Under the pieces are notes generated by a model that was not told the DNA's origin, did no database searches, and saw nothing but the letters and a program-made list of their open reading frames with translations. From Clostridium sp. CAG:524 (GTDB lineage Bacteria; Bacillota_I; Bacilli_A; RF39; UBA660), in assembly GCA_000434555.1 (NCBI GenBank), contig FR880118.1, forward strand, positions 32,780-73,590: 40,811 nucleotides of DNA. The letters are read 5' to 3'. Within the stretch, counting starts at the first letter, position 1, and each line of letters begins with the position of its first letter. Below, piece by piece: positions 16,897 through 25,052 of this stretch. The position numbers and the translations under genes are program-made.

Positions 16897-16987
16897 TGGC
16901 GGAGACAGAGAGATTTGAACTCTCGCACCAGTTTCCCGATCTACACCCTTAGCAGGGGCGCCTCTTCAGCCTCTTGAGTATGTCTCC
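16897..16987 (-). tRNA. tRNA-Ser (anticodon GCT), CCA encoded
   Basis: Minus-strand GGAGACA pairs with TGTCTCC. The D arm contains CTCAAGAGGCTGAAGAG, the anticodon stem-loop is CGCCC-CTGCTAA-GGGTG with anticodon GCT, and a long variable arm typical of class II tRNAs (about TAGATCGGGAAACTGGTGC) is present. The T loop is GTTCAAATC, the discriminator is G and CCA is encoded. It reads AGC/AGU. Confidence 0.97.
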
Positions 16988-17110
16988 ACGTAGGCACAAA
17001 TAAATAATACCTTATTCAGAGAGATAAGTCAACATTTTTAAGAAAAAAACTTGTATTATTTACAAATATTTGCTATGATTGATATATATAAAATAGAGGC
17101 GATGAAATAA

Positions 17111-17359
17111 ATGAATAATGAAGCACAATTTGAAACTACAGCAATTATTGATATAGATGCAGAGTTAAAAGAACAAGAAAAACAAAAAGAATTATTAAAC
17201 ACTATTAAGATGGAACCTATACTAGAAAAGACAGTTATGGAGGAAGAAACTCCAGTAACTAAAAAGAAAAAGATGATGGAAATAACAGATTATATATTAC
17301 TTTTCTTAATAGTTGCATTTATTATAATATTTGTACTTGTACTATTCAAACTTAAATAA
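17111..17359 (+). CDS. Small tail-anchored membrane protein
   Basis: 82 residues: an acidic and glutamine/lysine-rich cytoplasmic part (about 1-48, probably helical), a KKKKMM basic patch, one C-terminal membrane helix (about 58-78) and FKLK at the end. A purine-rich GAGGCGATG lies upstream of the ATG, TTTACA and TATATA boxes could form a promoter near 17058-17090, and a clear terminator follows. No family is recognised. The isolated plus-strand position with its own signals supports a real gene; its role is unknown. Confidence 0.6.
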   Translation: MNNEAQFETTAIIDIDAELKEQEKQKELLNTIKMEPILEKTVMEEETPVTKKKKMMEITDYILLFLIVAFIIIFVLVLFKLK

Positions 17360-17361
17360 TG

Positions 17362-17396
17362 ATAAAAGAACTCAATCTTGAGTTCCTTTTATTTAC
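17362..17396. terminator. Bidirectional terminator between convergent genes
   Basis: GAACTCA/TGAGTTC (17368-17374, 17379-17385) with a 4-nt loop, A-rich before and T-rich after. It serves the plus-strand small protein and the minus-strand lipoprotein gene. Confidence 0.8.
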
Positions 17397-17838
17397 AACT
17401 AAAATCATGTTCACGTAATGCACCTTTTACATCATCTTTATTAGTTTTATCTCCAATATAACTAGTAGATAAATCATAATATTCAGTAATGTCTTTTATA
17501 TTTCTAACATTAATATCTTCAGTTAAATCAATAATACCATTTTTAATATTATATTCAACTTTAATATAAGCACCTTTATCATATGTTTTCTTTTTCTCTT
17601 TTAATGTTTCTTCCATTGTATCAATATTTTCAAGACCTTTATCAGTTAATTGATATTTAATATTGGAAACTACTCTTTTAAGTTCATCTTTATTATCAAA
17701 TATTAGTCTCATATCAATATTGTAATTAAAGTTTTCTGAATTAATATTCTTATTACATTCTACTTCACTTTCAAGAAGATTACAACCTGATAAAAGAGAT
17801 ATAAATAATAATGATAAGATTAATTTCTTTATTTCCAT
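17389..17838 (-). CDS. Lipoprotein of the dockerin-protease operon
   Basis: 149 residues from the preferred start at 17838, which has GAAGAAGGCGATG before it; an in-frame ATG at 17916 would add a non-signal leader. Lipobox LLSGC near residue 20 marks it as a lipoprotein. The mature part is an alpha/beta domain with IDMRLIFDNKDELKRVVSNI, a TMEETLKEKKKTYDKGAYIKV stretch and a last Cys in HDFSCK that may pair with the Cys in EVECNKN. It vaguely resembles DUF1307/YehR-type lipoproteins. It overlaps the end of the stalk-protein gene by 10 nt, so it belongs to the same operon. Its task in the proposed surface complex is unknown. Confidence 0.75.
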   Translation of the reverse strand: MEIKKLILSLLFISLLSGCNLLESEVECNKNINSENFNYNIDMRLIFDNKDELKRVVSNIKYQLTDKGLENIDTMEETLKEKKKTYDKGAYIKVEYNIKNGIIDLTEDINVRNIKDITEYYDLSTSYIGDKTNKDDVKGALREHDFSCK

Positions 17839-19499
17839 AACATCGCCTTCTTCTTTATAATTCTTATTATATTTAAAATTAATAATGATATAATTGATAC
17901 AACAATTGATGCACATGATATAACTATTTTAATTATGTTTGTTTTTGATATTTGTACTTTATCATGAGGAACTATAGGTTCGTCTTTTTTTACTTCTTCT
18001 ATTTTTGATATATTGAATTTATATTCACGAGTACTTCCATCTACTGCTGTAACTATTAGCGTTATTACACTACCATTTTTTAAGTTTTCATTTCCATTTA
18101 TGATTACTGATGAATCTTTACTTTCTGTTTCATAAGTAAATTCAAGTGATTTTTCATTTTCTATTGTTATATTATATAATACAATATCTTTATCAAAATT
18201 TATTTGATAATTTTTAATACTTAGTGATTTTAAATAATTGTTTGGTACTACTTCATTACTTTTTACTATTCTTGTAACTTTTAATACATAGTTTTTACTA
18301 CTGCCATTTTCTGCAGTAACTTTTATATTGATAGTATTTACTCCTTCTTTTAATTTGTAATTGCCAAATCCAGTTACTTTAGATTTATTATCTTCAGTAC
18401 TACCACTAACATTTATACTTTCTACTTCATTTTTAACTGTTAATGCATATTCAGTAGTTTTCTTATTAAATTTAAATTCACCACTACTTATACTTAATTC
18501 TTTTAAATAATTATTGCCACTTCTATTATCTTCTCTAGTAACAATAATTTTATAGTTTTTTTCTACTTTGCTTTCGCTTTTGACCTTTATTAAGATTGTA
18601 TTCTTTCCATATTTTAGATCGACTGTTCTATTACCATAACCACCTACATAAGAAGATTTATTACTTGTAAGTGTTGAATTAATAGTTATTTTACTAGTAG
18701 TAGATGGTACGCTTAATTTATAAGATGTAGTATTTTTATTAAATTCAGGATTTAGTTTATAATCAGTAATAGTTAATGTATCAAGTGTATTTGTTTTATC
18801 ACGATTATCTAGTCTATTAATATTTATTTTATATACTCTTCTTATTCCACTTTCACTTATTACTTCTATATTGATAACATTATTACCATATTTTAAGTCA
18901 TATGATTTAAGACCATTTACTTTAGCAGAAGAATCTGTAAGTGTTCCTGTAAACGTTATACTATTTTTATCATAATTGAAGCTATATTCTGATTTATTAC
19001 TATCAAAATTGCTTAAATAATTACCTTCTTTTACTTTTAATGAACTAAGTGTATTTACATTAGATTTAACTCTTATTGTAACATTTTTATCATTTATATC
19101 TACTGATTGTATATTGGTATTATCTCCATCGTTAGTAATTGTTATATCTTTAATATTAAACTTAGCATTACCTGTTGTGGGCATTTCTATTTTAAGAGTT
19201 CCTATTTCACTTTTGCCACTAGATGGATTATTTTTTTCAAGGACTGCTCCATTACTTTTTATAGAATGTACTTTATAATCATTATTATTTATAAATGAAT
19301 TATATTTACCACTTGTAAATTCATATTTAAATTGTATACCTCTTGCTTTAAAGTCTTTAGCATTTAATTTAATCTTACATTCAACTACTTCTAAGGAAGA
19401 AGCACTGCTTGGGCAATTTATATCCATAGTAGCAGTAAGTGCTTTAGTACTTGTTAACATCATCATAAAGCAAAATATACTAAATAATATTTTTTTCAT
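17829..19499 (-). CDS. Membrane-anchored stalk protein: cohesin-like domain plus four cadherin-like repeats
   Basis: 556 residues. A signal peptide (1-20) is followed by a beta-rich domain at about 22-146 whose layout resembles a cohesin: VVECKIKLNAKDFKARGIQF as the first strands, GTLKIEMPTTGNAKFNIKDI late in the domain, and a closing VTIRV. Four cadherin-like beta-sandwich repeats come next (about 149-228, 238-322, 330-410, 421-498), each with a LxSLxI start, YxxxV, YGxNxIxIxVxSE and a final YxIxVxR. A membrane helix (522-546) and a basic tail end the protein. AGGAGG precedes the start and overlaps the stop of the dockerin-protease gene. The cohesin call rests on fold pattern and on the adjacent dockerin, so it is inference; the repeats and anchor are clear. 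Confidence 0.8.
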   Translation of the reverse strand: MKKILFSIFCFMMMLTSTKALTATMDINCPSSASSLEVVECKIKLNAKDFKARGIQFKYEFTSGKYNSFINNNDYKVHSIKSNGAVLEKNNPSSGKSEIGTLKIEMPTTGNAKFNIKDITITNDGDNTNIQSVDINDKNVTIRVKSNVNTLSSLKVKEGNYLSNFDSNKSEYSFNYDKNSITFTGTLTDSSAKVNGLKSYDLKYGNNVINIEVISESGIRRVYKININRLDNRDKTNTLDTLTITDYKLNPEFNKNTTSYKLSVPSTTSKITINSTLTSNKSSYVGGYGNRTVDLKYGKNTILIKVKSESKVEKNYKIIVTREDNRSGNNYLKELSISSGEFKFNKKTTEYALTVKNEVESINVSGSTEDNKSKVTGFGNYKLKEGVNTINIKVTAENGSSKNYVLKVTRIVKSNEVVPNNYLKSLSIKNYQINFDKDIVLYNITIENEKSLEFTYETESKDSSVIINGNENLKNGSVITLIVTAVDGSTREYKFNISKIEEVKKDEPIVPHDKVQISKTNIIKIVISCASIVVSIISLLILNIIRIIKKKAMLWK

Positions 19500-19506
19500 A
19501 TTCCTC

Positions 19507-22401
19507 CTAAAATCCATCTTCTGGACTCAATATATAATTAGATATTTTAATAACATCTACTATATCTATTCTTTTATTATTATCAACATTAGCTGCTCTA
19601 TGTTGTAAATCATTACTATTATAAGAAGTATCAAGTATATAATTAGCACACATCATAGTATCAACAATGTTTACTTTACCATCACCATTAATATCGCCAT
19701 AGATTACAAAATGATAATCTTTACTTGTAATATTATTACTTACTTTAAGATAGCCATTTGTGCCAATATAATTATTACTACTTAATTTCTTATTCTTACT
19801 ATCATAAAATTCATAAGATAGCTTAGAATCAATAGTGATATTATTAATTATATCACTAACTTTATTATTATCACTACTAATAAATATAATATTGTTATTA
19901 AAGTCATACTTATTAACTATAATATTTATATCAGGTATAATTATATCACTTTTAGGAAAACTTATTAAATATAATGAATTAGATGAACTAAATGTCCATA
20001 TATTTTTATCATATAAATTAAAACTATTATAATTATATATATTACTTAAAATATTATTATTACTATTTATATATGATAAATTACTATAATTAAATGTTGT
20101 ACCTATTATATTCTTTATATTACTATAAGTATTATTATTAGATATATTAAGTGTTGCATTAGAACATGATATAAATAATAATCCAATTAATGATCCTGTG
20201 TATATATCGTATGTTCCATTTATATTAGAATCGTTTATAAATGTGTTTCTAATTGATATATTTTTATTACTATTAACTATTAAATTACCTAGTAATCCAC
20301 CTGTATTATCATTACCATTAACATCCCCATTAATAAGGATATTGTTAATATTTATATCATTTTCTGCTTGTCCTGATAAGGTACCTACACTATTATATCC
20401 TTTTATATATGAACTATCTATTTCTATATTATTAAGTGTACTATTAGATATAAGAGAGGCTAAGACTCCACTATATAATGTTTCACTATCAATTATATCT
20501 ATATTAAAATTATATAGTTTTAGATTAGTTACTTTAGCATCTTTTAATTTATTAAATAAACCTCCTACGTATGAATTTAAATTACTTATAGTATGATTAT
20601 TACCATCAAGTTTACCATTAAAATCAAGTGGAACAAATCCTTTACCACTATTATAATAATAGCCATTATTACTAGTAGTAGAATATTTTAAATCAATATC
20701 ATTCATTAATTTAAAATAATCATAAGAATTACTTAAATATTTTAGATCTTCTAACTTTTTAATAAGATAAGGATTATCTAATGTTCCACTACCCTCTAAT
20801 GAAGATTCATCATATTCATAATCAACAAAGCCATTAGAATTTATTTCTATATGGAAATTAGTATTACTTAATACTTTATTTAATTTAAGAGTAAAATTAG
20901 AATAATTATTTATAAGATTAACATTCTTAATAATAGAGAAATTACTTGATATATCTTTATTATTTGAATCTATTACTTTTACTTCATAATTAGTACCCGA
21001 TAAGATATTTTTACTTATTAAATGATATTTAGTTACATTACCTACTTTATTATTAAATGTATCTTTTGTTTTAGTATAGTATTTTTCTTCTTTATTAGTA
21101 TTAGATGTAAGTATACTTAAGTCATATGTTATATTATCATTATTAGTAACATATACATATAAGTTTCCATTAGTATTTGTATTAAAGTCATCAATATCAA
21201 AATAATTAACTCCATAGTGTAAGTCCTCTGTTCTTGGTGATGTTTTAGTAGTAGTGCCATCACTTATTTTAATAGTAAGTTTAGATTTATTACTACCCTT
21301 ATATAATACTTTTATTCCTTCTACTTTTTCTCTTTCATTTCCTATAAAATATGTATATGTTTCTGTTCTATTATTAGTAGTTTTATTTAAATATTCAGTA
21401 TAGTTATAATTATATGTTTTGAAATTAACATTTTTAACACCTATTAAGTAATTATAAACATCTACATCATAATATGATATATAGAAGTAATCAACGTAGT
21501 CTCCCCATGAATTCATAGCAAGCCATGAACCTTTTAATACATTTCCATTATATGTAATACTTCCATAGTTATCATCCCATCCTATTATACTAATAGCATG
21601 ACTACTAGCAGCATAATCAGTATAATTTTTACTTCCATCATTATAAAGTAAATTAGTATCTTTATTATAGAAGTCTGAAAATATACCAGTAGCAATAGCT
21701 CCATAATTAACTAAATGATTTTTAATATTTTTAGTATATGTAGATAACATTGTTTTAACAGTACTTATATCATATTTTTTAAGAGAATTTTTAATATCAA
21801 AAGATGGAAACCATAAAGCATCACGTATATCTAAGACAGTATTAACACTATCTATATATTCACTCATTCTTTTTTCTTTATAACTAGTAAAATAGTCCCC
21901 AAAATAATTTTCAGTAACAGGACTATATCCATAATACCAATAATTAAGTACATTAACAACTGAATTGCCTTCACCAAAGTTCTTAGTATCCCCTAGATAT
22001 CTTGATACATAGTCCATTTGATTTTCACTAAAATTATATTCAGAATAACCTTTCTTAATTAAATATGATTCTAAAGTATTATTTGTACTAAAAGCCCAAC
22101 ATAAATTAAGGTTCTTTTGATTATCAATAGTTGGAATATTTCTTTTACCTGAATCATTTCTTAAATCAAAAGATGGTAAACTACTACTAAAAGTTCTAGG
22201 ACTAAGATTACTATTAAAATAATTTCTAGATATAATATCATATTCATTTAATGTTTCACTAGGTACTAAACTAACATTAGATTTATCAGTAAGATTAATA
22301 TATTCTTTATAAAGAGGATTTTCTACTATAGATGCATCTATATAAAAAGATAAAAAGAAAGTAATAAATACAATAAATATTTTCTTAAAATACTCTTTCA
22401 T
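19507..22401 (-). CDS. Secreted papain-like (C1A) protease with GLUG repeats and C-terminal dockerin
   Basis: 964 residues. The signal peptide (about 1-23) is followed by a propeptide-like stretch. A C1 peptidase domain (about 75-330) starts LPSFDLRN; it has the oxyanion Gln95, catalytic Cys101 (NLCWAFS), His268 (SSHAISIIGWDD) and Asn297 (AMNSWG), all correctly ordered. Beta domains at about 330-530 precede GLUG-like repeats (about 535-760: FNGKLDGNNHTISNL, VGGLFNKL, GVLASLI). The last 64 residues are a type I dockerin with two calcium loops, DINGDGKVNIVD and NVDNNKRIDIVD, each followed by a helix with NYIL. It is the first gene of the operon with the cohesin-like stalk protein. Likely a cell-surface endopeptidase; the substrate is unknown. 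Confidence 0.92.
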   Translation of the reverse strand: MKEYFKKIFIVFITFFLSFYIDASIVENPLYKEYINLTDKSNVSLVPSETLNEYDIISRNYFNSNLSPRTFSSSLPSFDLRNDSGKRNIPTIDNQKNLNLCWAFSTNNTLESYLIKKGYSEYNFSENQMDYVSRYLGDTKNFGEGNSVVNVLNYWYYGYSPVTENYFGDYFTSYKEKRMSEYIDSVNTVLDIRDALWFPSFDIKNSLKKYDISTVKTMLSTYTKNIKNHLVNYGAIATGIFSDFYNKDTNLLYNDGSKNYTDYAASSHAISIIGWDDNYGSITYNGNVLKGSWLAMNSWGDYVDYFYISYYDVDVYNYLIGVKNVNFKTYNYNYTEYLNKTTNNRTETYTYFIGNEREKVEGIKVLYKGSNKSKLTIKISDGTTTKTSPRTEDLHYGVNYFDIDDFNTNTNGNLYVYVTNNDNITYDLSILTSNTNKEEKYYTKTKDTFNNKVGNVTKYHLISKNILSGTNYEVKVIDSNNKDISSNFSIIKNVNLINNYSNFTLKLNKVLSNTNFHIEINSNGFVDYEYDESSLEGSGTLDNPYLIKKLEDLKYLSNSYDYFKLMNDIDLKYSTTSNNGYYYNSGKGFVPLDFNGKLDGNNHTISNLNSYVGGLFNKLKDAKVTNLKLYNFNIDIIDSETLYSGVLASLISNSTLNNIEIDSSYIKGYNSVGTLSGQAENDININNILINGDVNGNDNTGGLLGNLIVNSNKNISIRNTFINDSNINGTYDIYTGSLIGLLFISCSNATLNISNNNTYSNIKNIIGTTFNYSNLSYINSNNNILSNIYNYNSFNLYDKNIWTFSSSNSLYLISFPKSDIIIPDINIIVNKYDFNNNIIFISSDNNKVSDIINNITIDSKLSYEFYDSKNKKLSSNNYIGTNGYLKVSNNITSKDYHFVIYGDINGDGKVNIVDTMMCANYILDTSYNSNDLQHRAANVDNNKRIDIVDVIKISNYILSPEDGF

Positions 22402-22473
22402 AAGACCACCTATTCTATTAAATATTTTACTATAAATGACTATCTAAAGTCAATGTAAACAAAATGTAATATA

Positions 22474-22502
22474 TTCAAATTAAGATATGTTTTTATGATA
22501 AA
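22474..22502 (+). promoter_or_regulatory. Possible promoter of tex
   Basis: TTCAAA (22474-22479), 17 nt and GATAAA (22497-22502), upstream of the AAAGGAG site for tex. Matches to sigma-A boxes are moderate. Confidence 0.35.
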
Positions 22503-22531
22503 ATAGATAGGTATAAAAGGAGTAAAATAAT

Positions 22532-24679
22532 ATGAACGAAAATATAATTAATGATATTTCAAATGAATTAAATATCAAAACAGAACAAGCTAAAACAGTT
22601 CTAAAACTATTAGAAGAAGGAAACACTATTCCATTTATCGCAAGATATAGAAAAGAAGCAACTGGTGCTTTAGATGAAGAACAAATAAGAAAGATAAATG
22701 AAGTATATGAATATCAAGTAAACTTACTTAAAAGAAAAGAAGATGTTATAAGACTTATAGATGAAAAAGGCCTTTTAACAGATGAAATAAAGAATAATAT
22801 AATGAATGCTAAAAAGTTAGTTGAAGTAGAAGATATTTATGCTCCATATAAAGAGAAGAAAAAGACTAAAGCAACTGAAGCAATTAAGAATGGTCTTGAA
22901 CCTCTTGCTAAAATAATAATGAGTTTCCCTACTACATTTAATGATGAATCAGTAAAGAAATTCTTAAATGATAATGTTAAAACAATAGATGACGCTATTA
23001 CTGGTGCTAAATATATAATTGCTGAATGGATAAGTGATAATGCATATTATAGAAAATGGATAAGAAGTTATTTCTTCAAGAATGGTGTTATTACTTCAAA
23101 ACTTAAAAAGAAAGATGCTGATGCTAACAAAACATATGAAATGTATTATGACTTCACAGAACCAGTTAAACATATAAAACCACATAGAGTTCTTGCGATT
23201 AATAGAGGTGAAAATGAAAAGATATTATCAGTAAATATTGAAGTTAATAATGAAGAAGTATTATCATATTTAGAATCAAAGATAATTAAAAAAGATTCAC
23301 CTGTTAAACCATATGTAATTGATGCAATAAAAGACAGTTATAAAAGGCTTATATTTCCATCAATGGAAAGAGAAATTAGAAGTGAACTAACAAGTCAAAG
23401 TGAAGATGCTTCTATTGAAGTATTTAAAGGTAACCTTGAAAATCTATTATTAATCGCACCTATGAAAAATAAAAGAGTTCTTGGATTTGATCCAGCATTT
23501 AGAACAGGTTGTAAACTAGCAGTAGTAGATGAAACATCTAAAGTACTTAATATTTCAGTTATATATCCACATGAGCCACATAATAAATGGAATGAAGCAA
23601 AAGAGACTATAAAAGATTTAATCAATAAATATAAAATAGATATTATCGCTATAGGTAATGGTACTGCTTCAAGAGAAAGTGAGAAGTTAGTAAGTGAAAC
23701 TCTAAAAGAAATAAATAATTGTAAATATGCTATTGTATCAGAAGCAGGAGCTAGTGTTTATTCAGCAAGTAAACTAGCTATAGATGAATTTCCTGATTTA
23801 ACAGTTGAAAAAAGAAGCGCTGTATCTATCGCAAGAAGACTTCAAGATCCACTAAATGAACTTGTTAAAATAGATCCTAAATCAATAGGTGTTGGTCAAT
23901 ATCAGCATGATGTTTCTCAAAAGAAACTTGGTGAAAGCCTAGACTTCACAGTAGAAAAATGTGTTAACAATGTAGGTGTTGATATTAACACTGCTTCCCC
24001 TTCTATACTTAAATATATAAGTGGTCTTACTAAATCAGCAATTGATAAGATTATTAAATATAGAGAAACAAATGGTAAGATTAAATCAAGAGAAGAAATC
24101 AAAAAGAAAAAACTTCTAAGTGATAAAGCTTATGAACAGTCAATAGGTTTCATGAGAATTGCTGATGGTACTAATCCACTTGATAAAACAAATATACATA
24201 CAGAAAGTTATGATAAAACATTAAAATTATTAGATTACCTAGAATTATCAACAGATGATCTTGGTACTGAAAAATTAATTAATAAGTTAGATAATATTAA
24301 TGAACATGAAGTATCAAAAATGTTAGATATAGATTTATATACTCTACATGATATAATTGATTCATTAAAAAGACCTAATAGGGATTATAGAGATGACTAT
24401 CAAATGCCAATATTAAAAAGTGATATTCTTACCATCGATAATTTAACTCCTGGTATGAAATTAGAAGGTACAGTTAGAAATGTAGTTGACTTTGGTGCTT
24501 TTATTGATATAGGACTTCACAATGATGGTCTTGTTCATATTTCTAAAATTACTAATAAATATATTAAACATCCAAATGAAGTATTAAGTGTTGGTGATAT
24601 AGTTACTTGCTATGTTATTGATATAAATAAAGAAAAAGAAAAAGTATCATTATCACTTATTAATCCAATAGAAAAGTAG
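22532..24679 (+). CDS. tex: Tex-type RNA-binding transcription accessory protein
   Basis: 715 residues, the usual Tex length. The N-terminal helical region carries IPFIARYRKEATGALDE, the family signature. A YqgF/RNase H-like domain begins near 325 (VLGFDPAFRTGCKLAVVDE). Helix-hairpin-helix segments near 490-560 include VGVDINTASPSILKYISG, and a C-terminal S1 domain (about 640-710) has GTVRNVVDFGAFIDIGLH and GLVHISKI. Tex binds nucleic acid and is linked to transcription and stress tolerance. The start is preceded by AAAGGAG. It is a single-gene plus-strand unit, divergent from the dockerin-protease operon, and its TAG stop lies in a shared terminator hairpin. Confidence 0.95.
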   Translation: MNENIINDISNELNIKTEQAKTVLKLLEEGNTIPFIARYRKEATGALDEEQIRKINEVYEYQVNLLKRKEDVIRLIDEKGLLTDEIKNNIMNAKKLVEVEDIYAPYKEKKKTKATEAIKNGLEPLAKIIMSFPTTFNDESVKKFLNDNVKTIDDAITGAKYIIAEWISDNAYYRKWIRSYFFKNGVITSKLKKKDADANKTYEMYYDFTEPVKHIKPHRVLAINRGENEKILSVNIEVNNEEVLSYLESKIIKKDSPVKPYVIDAIKDSYKRLIFPSMEREIRSELTSQSEDASIEVFKGNLENLLLIAPMKNKRVLGFDPAFRTGCKLAVVDETSKVLNISVIYPHEPHNKWNEAKETIKDLINKYKIDIIAIGNGTASRESEKLVSETLKEINNCKYAIVSEAGASVYSASKLAIDEFPDLTVEKRSAVSIARRLQDPLNELVKIDPKSIGVGQYQHDVSQKKLGESLDFTVEKCVNNVGVDINTASPSILKYISGLTKSAIDKIIKYRETNGKIKSREEIKKKKLLSDKAYEQSIGFMRIADGTNPLDKTNIHTESYDKTLKLLDYLELSTDDLGTEKLINKLDNINEHEVSKMLDIDLYTLHDIIDSLKRPNRDYRDDYQMPILKSDILTIDNLTPGMKLEGTVRNVVDFGAFIDIGLHNDGLVHISKITNKYIKHPNEVLSVGDIVTCYVIDINKEKEKVSLSLINPIEK

Positions 24680-24700
24680 GAATTTAATCCTACTTTTTAA
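24672..24700. terminator. Bidirectional terminator shared by tex and the small membrane protein
   Basis: AAAAGTAGGA/TCCTACTTTT, a perfect 10-bp repeat (24672-24681, 24688-24697) with a 6-nt loop. The stop codons of both convergent genes are inside the hairpin. Confidence 0.85.
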
Positions 24701-24992
24701 ATGTATTAATCATGTTAGATTGCTCACCATAACTTTTATTTTTATACCCTATTGGTTTATTTCTATCAAAATTAGGTGGTGTTATTGGTTTACTCTTACG
24801 TACAACACGAGCATTATCATTAAGATTATTAAGTCTATAAACATCAGCTTGATTATAAGGAGATAACTTCTCTACTTTTTCTCCTTGAAATGTTTCATCT
24901 TTACCTTCTAATTTTTTCTTAATGACAACATATATACTACCAAGTATCAATAATATAACCCCTATCACAACAACTATAATATAATTATCCAT
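24690..24992 (-). CDS. Small single-pass membrane protein
   Basis: 100 residues from ATG 24992, chosen because GAGG lies 7 nt upstream; ATG 24998 is too close to that site. An N-terminal membrane helix (about 4-25) is followed by a KKKLEGK basic patch and a hydrophilic, asparagine-rich cytoplasmic tail with VVRKSKPITPPNFDRNKPIG. There are no catalytic motifs and no family is recognised. It lies between tex (convergent) and the DUF285 gene. Confidence 0.65.
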   Translation of the reverse strand: MDNYIIVVVIGVILLILGSIYVVIKKKLEGKDETFQGEKVEKLSPYNQADVYRLNNLNDNARVVRKSKPITPPNFDRNKPIGYKNKSYGEQSNMINTFKK

Positions 24993-25052
24993 AAACATAC
25001 CTCATTTAAATAATATCATATTTACAATATTTTTTAAATACAATTTTCATTT

